NCBI GenBank assembly: GCA_026119935.1
Contig: JALRMH010000006.1
Coordinates: 868,001-932,000, forward strand
Direction of reading: 5' to 3'
Source: Endothia cerciana
Taxonomy: Eukaryota > Ascomycota > Sordariomycetes > Diaporthales > Cryphonectriaceae
Length of the DNA: 64,000 nt
Positions 56,100 to 64,000 of the stretch are shown here, one piece after another. How positions within the stretch are numbered: the stretch's first letter is position 1; every line of letters begins with the position of its first letter. The notes under the pieces were generated by a model, which saw only the letters and a list, made by a program, of their open reading frames with translations, was not told the DNA's origin and searched no databases. The position numbers and the translations under genes were made by a program.

Positions 56100-58955
56100 A
56101 TGCATCAACACCCGAGGCACCCTCCGAGGGTGTCGTCCCCCGCCTCCTCTCCTCAGACCAACCCCATGAGGTCCAATAACCCCAGGGACACATTCGGCGA
56201 GCGGGCGAGGACCCCTTCAGCAGGCAGTCCACGGCAAGAAGGATCGAGTTCTACGGGGAGCGGAGAGCTCGCATCTTTCGGCCCTAGCCGTGAAAGCGTC
56301 AAGAAGCTGGACCAGATCATCCAGGTAAATTCTGGCGCGATCTTTCTGCCTCAGGTTTGGCTAATGTGACCTAGAACTTCTTCCTCAAAGCTGGCTCGAT
56401 TATTGCAACCTCTCGTGTCAACACAAAACGCATAGCGGATTCCAAGCCGAACAAATGGGTATGTAACCCGGTCTGACCTCGGCGCACCTCGTGAAACTGA
56501 CATGCAAGTCAAGTTTTCCCTCATAACCGAAGAGGTTGAACAATGCCGAGACGGGCTCCAAGTTTGGAAGTCTGCTACGAGTTTCGACAACCCCTTCCCG
56601 CCTATGATCGTCGAGACCTACCTTGATGCTTCGCAGCTATCCCCGAGTCAGTGCTTGGTGTTCTTGGACGAGGATGGAAAGAGGTGGGATGTTCTCGAGG
56701 CCCTGAATTTGCCCGAAAATAGTGGCGACAGCCCTACTGGCAAGACAAGGAACAGCGAGGTCATACTCGAGCGGTGGCGCTTCGAACTTCATCCTATTGC
56801 GATCGAAGAGGTTGAAGAATTTGGACACACTCTTCCGACCATCTACAAGAAGGCCGTCGTTTACTTTCGGTCGCTGTGGAGCACGGCCAGGCTGTGGCCA
56901 GCATTCAAGTTTGCTCTGCAGTCTAGGAAGGAGGGGCGACCATCTGCGCTGGAGGTGAAGTGCCGCTTTCTGACAGCCGAGAGGGAGACAACGGGTCTTG
57001 ACCTTCTTCGTCAGCCCTTCAGTGACGCTCGCGAAGTCGTGACCGACTACATGTTCGGAGATTTGGATGTGCCTGCGGGTCGCCTCACTGCCTCGGCTAC
57101 CTACCGGAACGAATGTAACTTCAAACTGGTCGATGCCGAGTCGTTGCTCAGTTCGCGATTTACGGCAATCGACGAGCACTTCTTCAAGCCATCGTTACCC
57201 CAGAGTAGGGGACATCGCCGCAGCGGATCCTCGGCAGAAGTAGGCTCTCTTCCCTCTCGACGGCGCGGCAAAGATCCTGAACCTCAGGATGTGCCGCAGA
57301 CATATGGCAGTCTGTCCACATTTCACGGCGCGGGGGCCCTGGGGACCAGCCCTATATCAGCTCTGAAGGCCGTGAAACCCGTCGGGTCAGAAACCAGCTC
57401 GCCCGCCGGGTCGGTACCGGCGAGCATGGAAGATCCACCCAACTCCCTCCCCATCCGTCCTTCGCTGCGTGGGAAGGAATCTCTCGGAAGGCGTCCTTCG
57501 GTCTCGTTCCAACCCTTTAAAGCAGGGTCACTGTCAGGCTCGCCAAAAATTCCAGAGGGAGAGACCCCTTCATCGCCTATCACAGGGCAGCGGCAGTCGG
57601 GGCTGAGCGCTCTGACTCAGGCCCGAAATCGTAATTCGCTCACCGCTGGTATGCCGGCTTCTCTCAGGGGAGGGCCGCCTGCGGTGGAAATACCCGTGAG
57701 CTCATCTCCTAGACCTAGTGGCAGCCGGATAAGTAGCAGTTTCAGCCACCGGCGGGGCCGGCCGTCTTTCGGTGGCCAAAGCAGGGGCGGTGACGACGAC
57801 CAGGGCAGCAGCGGACGACAGAGCCTGTCATCTTCGATAGCGCAACCCGGTTCCGACTTGTTGGCAGAGGCAGGGGGCCAGGCCAGTTCCGGCTCCTTGA
57901 ATGCGGACGACGATAATATCTCCGATTTTTTGAAGCTCCTGGACAGCCGGAAGACACTATCAAGCTTCGAGTCCGGCCAGAAGGGCGAATCGGCTACTAA
58001 GAGAACGGTGGCCCAACTCTCAAAGTTCCAGGTCATGCGCGACTCGAACAACGCCCTTACGGAGTCAATGGCATCGTCCATGCAGTTACACCGATCCTCC
58101 AGCTCATCTAGTAGACAGCTGACGAGCGTACCTGGGATGGTCGCCCCAGCGTCAATGTCGGTATCCTCGTCTCCCGGAAAGCCCCTCTCTCCGCATACGC
58201 CTCATACTCCAGCCATACCCTCACGACTCAGCGAGAACTCGATCATCGACTATGAAGCCCAGGCCCAAGCTGCCCGGAGAGCCACGCGCGTCGCTCCGGA
58301 GATCTCATCTACAGAGGAGGAGCAAGGAACGGATGCGCCACTCAGCCCCGAGGGCACAACGGCGATCGACATTCCGCTGCCGCTGTCGCCCAGGTTGTTG
58401 CAGACGAATCGTCGGTCAAGCTCAGTGGCGCAACAACAGCGCAACCTGGTGGAGGACGACGATGGTGAGGCGGCATTTGGAAGCCGTCGCAGTATCAGTC
58501 TCGGTGCAGAACGTGATCCTCCGACACTCAGTACCCTCTTCGGCATGGAACCCGGCGAGTCGGCAGAGGACACCGCTGGCCTGCAACCTGCTGCCCACAT
58601 CCGGGCATCGGGTGCGACGGGCTCGCCAAGCTCCGCGGAGGACGAGAAGGCAACGGCGGGGAGCCTGCTCCGCGGCACCACGTCCGATGGCGCGCCTCGT
58701 TTACGGTACAGAAGTACTCGTGGACGGCCGACGCCGCCGCAGTCTTCCCGTGGCAGCTTTGTGGGCAGCTCGAGTGGCCGGCACAGCATGGGTCGCGGTG
58801 ATAACGAGGCCGATGATGAACCACTTGTCTTTGATATGCAGGTGAGCGAAATGGGTCGCCGGAGCCTTGAGGAGGGGCGCGGGGGTGGAAGCGTCGGGAG
58901 CAGCATGAATGAGCGTGGGTACGAGCAGAGAGGCGTTTCGAGAAGAGGCTGGTGA
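56100..58955 (+). CDS. ATG13: Autophagy protein Atg13
   Basis: Regulatory subunit of the Atg1 kinase complex that starts autophagosome formation. Three exons: 56100-56324, 56375-56458, 56514-58955, all phase 0; product 916 aa. It starts MHQHPRHPPRVSSPASS. The HORMA domain (about 65-270) is complete: KKLDQIIQ/NFFLKAGSIIATSR, then PNKW/FSLITEEVEQCRD at the last junction, where acceptor GTCAAG is used, then ERWRFELHP and DYMFGDLDVP. The C-terminal 600 residues are Ser/Pro-rich and probably disordered and phosphorylated, including DDDNISDFLKLLDSR, which resembles the Atg1- and Atg17-binding part. The end has the conserved DEPLVFDMQVSEM segment. The family call is firm. Confidence 0.94.
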
Positions 58956-60416
58956 GGCTCATCCTCAGACCTTAGGCGAGGCTTTCTCCACGGGTTTTGG
59001 CCCCCTGCATTAGCCCGGCCCTGCAGAAGATGCCGGCCAACGAGTCGGGCATGGCAGCATTTGCATTTATGGCGTTCTCATGGCCTCTTGATTCCTCCCT
59101 TTGGAGGAAGTTTCAGACTGCACATATTCTCTCCTCTCTATACTACAGGAACAGGCACTGGTGGCTCCCACGGAGGGGTCGTCGTGGGTATTTTGGGTAA
59201 GGCCACGAGGGTGGTGGCAGGGATGTTCAAGAGGCGTTATATGGTTTTCGCGCTGGCATTGGAGACAGACCAATCGTTGTGGTGACTTGGTACCTGGAAT
59301 TGGGTACCGTGTCTGGGAATCGCGGCCACGAGCGCTGCTAAGGGACAGACATAAGGCCCTCAGGACAAGAGCAAGGGAAGACTTGGCTCCCCGTGCTGCT
59401 GGCGCCAACGAGCGAGCAAAGAGCGGGAACTGCGAATGTTGAACAGCTCGGCGCCCTGGATGCAGAGTATCTGACCAGGACATAGAAATAGAAGATATTG
59501 CTCTCCACGTGGATGACCCGGCTGTGTTGGGAGGTGACGAAGCCTTTTGCGTGGAGGGGCGGTGCCATGCCCCCCCGGTGAGCCTGCGGGTCAAAGAACG
59601 GGACGGCCGCAGGCGAGTCTCGCGAGTCCACTCGCTTTACGCGGAAGGGCAGCCGCCGCTTGAGTACCTAACGCAGACTGCCATACACCACCGTGAAGCA
59701 TGCGAGACTTGCCAGTTTGGTATGGATGATGCAGACCAATCCTGATAGCAGTAGCCTGCCGAAATTCCAGGTTCAGACCGACAGGCGGGGAGGTGACAGG
59801 GAAGAGGACCTTTCAGGGAGTCCGTCGACCCGCTGAGGAAGTGTGGCGCGAGCTGGGTACGCAATGCTTATTCCAGGGAAGCCCAAGCGGTGGATGGAGG
59901 AGGTGTGGTCGAAACCTGGAAGTGAGGCTTCCCCAGTGATGAACGGGATGCGCCGTGTAGCTGTCTCAGCGCCCCGCGCCCCCTCCCCCGGGGGAAGACC
60001 ACGCTAGCGGCTGGTGATTCCTTTGGGCTTGGGCCAGGGTCAGGGCGTGGTAAACAGGGTTCGCAGCGCTCTATGCAGCACTTTAAGGTACTGATCCTTA
60101 CAGCGGCTGCACACGCATGCACAGCCGTCCGTCGTCATCGTACACCCATGTCCCCACCTCCTGCCCAACGCCACAGTTGATGGATGGGTGAACCTCTCTC
60201 TCCTCATCAGCCAGGCTGCCGCAGCGTAATCCCTCCGCCTTGTGTTCCTGACCGTCACACCACTCCCACCTCACGATCAACTACCTCCTGTGACGAACGA
60301 GCTCCCAGCCGGCAAACGCGGACACTCCGTATCAGCTTCACACTCACCGAGGGGCAATCACGACTTTGACAGTATCAGCATCAGCATCAGCGGCAGCTGC
60401 AGACCAGGCTGCCATC
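58956..60416. other. Intergenic region between ATG13 and HSE1
   Basis: 1.46 kb, same-strand neighbours. No recognisable gene was found; short open frames lack support. An AGTATC/AGCATC mini-array lies at 60370-60390 before the HSE1 start. Confidence 0.6.
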
Positions 60417-60498
60417 ATGTTCCGAGCACCGGCTCCAGGGCCTTATGATGAGGCCATCGGTATGTCGTCACCACTCGATCAGTGAGGAGAGGGTGGGG

Positions 60499-60549
<51 letters not shown>

Positions 60550-63033
60550 CAACAACGATCGCTGACTTCTGGATGGCAAAACAGCCAAGGCGACGGACGA
60601 GAACCTCACCTCGGAGGACTGGGCCGCCATCATGGAGGTGTGCGACCGCGTGTCGAGCGACTCCAACGGCTCCCAGCAGGCCGTCCAGGCCTTGATCAAG
60701 CGCCTCACGCATAGAAATGCCAACGTCCAGCTTTACACACTTGAGGTAAGCAGACACATCTCCGGAGAGGCACGGCTATGCGTCTTGCGTCGTTACCCCG
60801 GACGTGGTCATAAGCTGACAACGTGCCCCTTACCACGAAAACAGCTCGCCAACGCCCTCAGCCAGAACTGCGGCAAACCGATGCACCGCGAGCTCGCCAG
60901 CCGCGCCTTCACCGATGCCCTCCTCAAGCTCGCCAACGACCGCAACACACACAACCAGGTCAAGGCCAAGATCATGGAGCGCATGAAGGAGTGGAGCGAC
61001 ATGTTCAGCAAGGATGCCGACCTGGGCATCATGTACGACGCCTACTACCGCCTGAAACAGTCCAACCCGCAGCTGCAGCCGCCCTCGGCGCCCCAGAAGA
61101 CCGGCCTCACGGACCTCGACCGCCAGAAGGAGGAGGAGGAGCTGCAGATCGCCCTGAAGCTGTCCCTACAGGAGGAGGAGCGCAAGAAGCAGAAGCCCGC
61201 GGCCGCCGTCGCGGGACCCACCGACTCGTCGTTGGCGCCCCAGGAGAGCGCCGCACCCGTGCAGCAGCCCATGCCCTCGGGGACGACCGCCGCGACGGTC
61301 AGCCGCGTGCGCGCGCTCTACGATTTTGTGCCGAGCGAGCCCGGCGAGCTGGAGTTCAAGCGCGGGGACGTGATTGCCGTGCTGGAGAGCGTGTACAAAG
61401 ACTGGTGGCGGGGCAGCCTCAAGGGCAAGACGGGTATCTTCCCACTCAACTATGTCGAGAAGCTCACGGACCCGACGCCCGAGGAGCTGCAGCGTGAGGC
61501 GCAGATGGAGGCCGAGGTGTTTGCTGAGATCAAGAACGTCGAGAAGCTGTTGACGCTGCTGAGCACCAACAGCGCGCCGCGTGAGGAGGACAATGAGGAG
61601 ATCTCCAAGCTGTACCACCAGACGTTGGCGATCCGGCCAAAACTGATCAAGCTGATTGAGAAGTACTCGCAGAAGAAGGGTGAGCCGGGGAGTCCAGCGC
61701 AGTGGTGAAGTATGTCACAGGCTAACCAGTCACAGACGACTTTACACAACTCAACGAGAAATTCATCAAGGCACGGAGAGACTACGAGGCACTGCTCGAG
61801 TCCTCCATGTCACATCCACCACAGCCTACCTACCAGCAGTACGCGATGCGACCGGCGATACCTCAGGGGTATGGCGGTCCACCGGGTCCAGGTTATCCCA
61901 CACCGGGGCCTCAAGATGGGCATGGATATGGAGCGCCGACGCCGGGACCGAGCCATCCTCCTCCTCAGCAGGCACCACAGGACCCTCAGAGATTCTACAC
62001 CCCCGCGCCCGCTCAAGGTTAGATCAAACTTCGTTATATTGTATATACCTGTACAACAGAAGAACCAATGAATCCTGACCGAGTGAAGCCATTACAGAAC
62101 AACCACAACAACATCAATACACCCCGTATGCTCCATCTCAACACCCACAGCCTACTCCATCCCCCGCGTTCCAGAGACCCAGCGGGACGCCTGCACCATT
62201 TTACGTGGCAGGTGCAGAGGTCCCGGCTTCGCAGCAGAGCTATCCGCCAAGGGATCAGGGCGGGCGTGTTCCCTCCGGCGGGAAGTCGCAGGTTGATCCT
62301 ATCCAGTAAGTCTCTGCTTCCTTGCCGTATCAGTACCGTTGCAGCCCCGAGCCGCGCGTTGCTTGTGGGCGTGAGCTCCTGCATATCTTTCGAGGTGATA
62401 AGGCATGAACGCTCCTCCGTGAAGTCTCGGCCCGGTTCAAGCAACGTCTTGGCTACCCTACGAACGCCTCGACCGGGTTTTGCTGACCTCGACCACAGAG
62501 ATACCACCTCTCCGCCCCCAGCAAACCAGTACATCGCCTACTCACGCCCTCCCGTCCCCGGCTCCCAAGCCACCCCCTCAGCACCAGACAGCCAACCCCC
62601 ACGCCGCCAATCCACCTACTCGGCCCTCCGCCCAGGGACTCAATCACAACAGCCCAGCCACCCTTACAACGCACGCCCACAATCTTACGCACCAGGCCTC
62701 AACACCCAAGCGGCCCCTCAGAACGCACCACCCCAGAACCCCCAGGAACTAGCGACCTCCGTCTACGACTCACCCATAGCCCCACACAACCCGCAGTCAG
62801 CGGCGACGTACTCGAGCTCGGCGTACTCGCCCGATGAGCAGCACGCCCCGAGCGCGCCGAGTTACCCTGCGCCCACCGTGCCAGGCAGTATGCTCCCCGG
62901 CGGCGGCGCGCCGCCACCTCTACATCCCAGCGGGCCGGCTTATGATGCGAGGCAGGGGCTGCCGAGTCAGGGGGCCGGCGGTAGTGGAGGAGGAGCGTAT
63001 AAGCCCTACGTCCCGCCCAATCCGGCTTATTAG
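60417..63033 (+). CDS. HSE1: ESCRT-0 subunit Hse1 (STAM homologue)
   Basis: Endosomal sorting protein that partners Vps27 and binds ubiquitinated cargo. Six exons: 60417-60459, 60585-60745, 60845-61679, 61736-62017, 62098-62305, 62499-63033; phases agree and the product is 687 aa. It starts MFRAPAPGPYDEAI. The VHS domain spans about residues 8-135 (ENLTSEDWAAIMEVCDRV; LANALSQNCGKPMHREL). The ubiquitin-interacting motif is EEEELQIALKLSLQEEE. The SH3 domain (ALYDFVPSEPGELEFKRGDV ... GIFPLNYVEKL) follows, then a GAT-type coiled coil to YEALLESSMS. The C-terminal 330 residues are Pro/Gln/Tyr-rich, as in fungal Hse1. Intron 1 contains a long GA repeat; the next four introns are 55-100 bp or longer with good acceptors. 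Confidence 0.94.
60501..60547 (+). repeat. (GA)n microsatellite in HSE1 intron 1
   Basis: About 22 GA dinucleotides in an otherwise short intron. Confidence 0.95.
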
Positions 63034-63489
63034 GCTGGTGTAGGAGAGAAAGCAGTATCTCGGATGCAAGCAATGTAAGACTGAGAGAGAGGGGGGGGGG
63101 TGGGGGGAGCAGAAATCAGAATCGAGTGGGATAGTTGAGCAGATCGAGCGAGGAGTGAAGTCCGGTTTGGGGGGGGGGGGGGCGCTGGGCCTGCGACAAT
63201 ATCCGGGCGCGTGCGTGATGAATAATGACATAGTAGCTGGCATATCACGATACCCTTAATCGGATGGCTCGCAGCTCATGTATGTGTCGTCATTGGTGCT
63301 TGTGATCTGTCCCCTAACTCCTGGTTCAACAAGACTGCACACGATGGTGCCACATGTATCTCAACGCCGCCCCTCACCATGACCGCAAGGCGTGAAGCTG
63401 CGCATACTCCCGACCGAGTCCAACCGTTCGCCTAACATGTATACACGAAATGAATAAATACCCAGGGGTGAGCGACCATCTTGCATCCC
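63034..63489. other. Intergenic region between convergent genes
   Basis: 456 bp with two poly-G runs (about 63091-63112 and 63169-63182); 3' flanks of HSE1 and the SNF2-type gene. No coding evidence was seen. Confidence 0.6.
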
Positions 63490-64000
63490 TCACCACCTCC
63501 TACCGTAGACATCATCCTCCCGCTTCCTCTCGGGCTTCTTCCGCCTGGACTCCGCCAGGTCGCGGATCGTGTTGTCGACATCCTGAGAACCCGCGTGGTT
63601 GCCTTCGAACCTGCCGTTGTCATCATGCCGCGGCTTGAACAGGTTCAGCAGGTCCTGGAGGCTGAGCTTGAGCGCCTCCTTGTCCTTCTTCATGCCGCCC
63701 TCGATGGCGTGTAGCGCGAGCAGGCGCTTCTTCTCCTGGAGCTCGAGGATGCGCTCCTCGACCGTGTCCTTGACGGTGAGTTTATACACGACTACGTCGA
63801 CGGTCTGGGTCAGGCGGTGCACGCGGTCTATGGCCTGTTCTTCCACGAATGGGTTCCACTGCTACATGTTAGGATCCATAGCAGGACGCGATACTTTGCA
63901 TTCGAGAGCCCTTTTGAAGGAAAGGACAGGGGAAACAATAACTACAACAAGAAGAAGAAAAAAGGAGGGGGGAGGGGCGAGGGGCGAGGAAAGGCACCAG
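63490..64000 (-). CDS. SNF2-family ATPase, C-terminal exon (partial)
   Basis: Last coding exon 63858-63490 (122 codons plus stop) of a gene that runs off the right end. It starts at an acceptor (CATGTAGCAG) with WNPFVEEQAIDRVHRLTQT. This is motif VI of the SNF2 helicase C-lobe, where the usual RIGQ is RLTQ. It is followed by VVVYKLTVKDTVEERILELQ and QEKKRLLALHAIEG, typical of Rad16/Rad5/Uls1-like DNA-dependent ATPases. A charged tail (LLNLFKPRHDD ... RRKKPERKREDD) follows. Sequence from 63859 to the end is intron, G-rich on the plus strand. Which SNF2 subfamily cannot be decided from this piece; an Uls1/Rrp-like translocase is my best guess. Confidence 0.85.

Overview
The window is nuclear DNA of a filamentous ascomycete (Pezizomycotina, most likely Sordariomycetes). 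The evidence is short introns with GTRAGT-type donors and CTRAY branch points, GC-rich coding sequence, and orthologues of typical fungal genes (ATG13, HSE1, PAN2, BFR2, BUD22, IND1, PEX11). No bacterial, phage, CRISPR or intact transposon features were seen. Gene models were built by hand, joining open frames at splice sites that keep phase and restore family motifs; all are predictions without transcript support.

Left third (1-24 kb): a 5'-truncated NUP98-NUP96 nucleoporin gene; a cytochrome P450 with a CYP7/CYP8-like I-helix; fructose-1,6-bisphosphatase; PEX11; a structured tRNA-like element; the Fe-S assembly P-loop protein IND1, whose presequence exon seems frameshifted; the nucleolar factor BFR2, convergent with a small membrane protein; a 1.5-kb block of mixed microsatellites; a type III polyketide synthase; and a GIT1/phosphate-type MFS transporter whose third intron holds a 10-N assembly gap.

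Middle third (24-43 kb): a 3.8-kb gene-poor stretch; a 988-aa F-box-like protein with coiled coil, acidic repeats and two candidate SUMO-interacting motifs; the deadenylase subunit PAN2 (8 exons); a mitochondrial oxoglutarate/malate-type carrier; another 3.5-kb gene-poor stretch; a DUF1295 (steroid 5-alpha-reductase-like) membrane protein; and a divergent centrin-like EF-hand protein.

Right third (43-64 kb): BUD22; a short-chain dehydrogenase with a 19-nt micro-exon; a 1582-aa ankyrin-RCC1-BTB protein (IBtk-like) with an RG-rich tail; a 3.4-kb non-coding stretch; ATG13; HSE1 (ESCRT-0); and the last exon of a SNF2-family ATPase running off the right end.

The genes are mainly housekeeping (nuclear pore, ribosome biogenesis, mRNA decay, autophagy, endosomal sorting, gluconeogenesis, peroxisome, mitochondria), with scattered secondary-metabolism-type genes (P450, type III PKS, SDR) that do not form one cluster. 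Recurring non-genic signals are long poly-C tracts inside introns, almost always on the coding strand, and an intergenic octamer GTATGTAC. I did not find a convincing wholly new system. The best leads are the F-box/SIM protein, the structured tRNA-like element, a possible intron-retention route to a Nup98-type product, and the IND1 frameshift.
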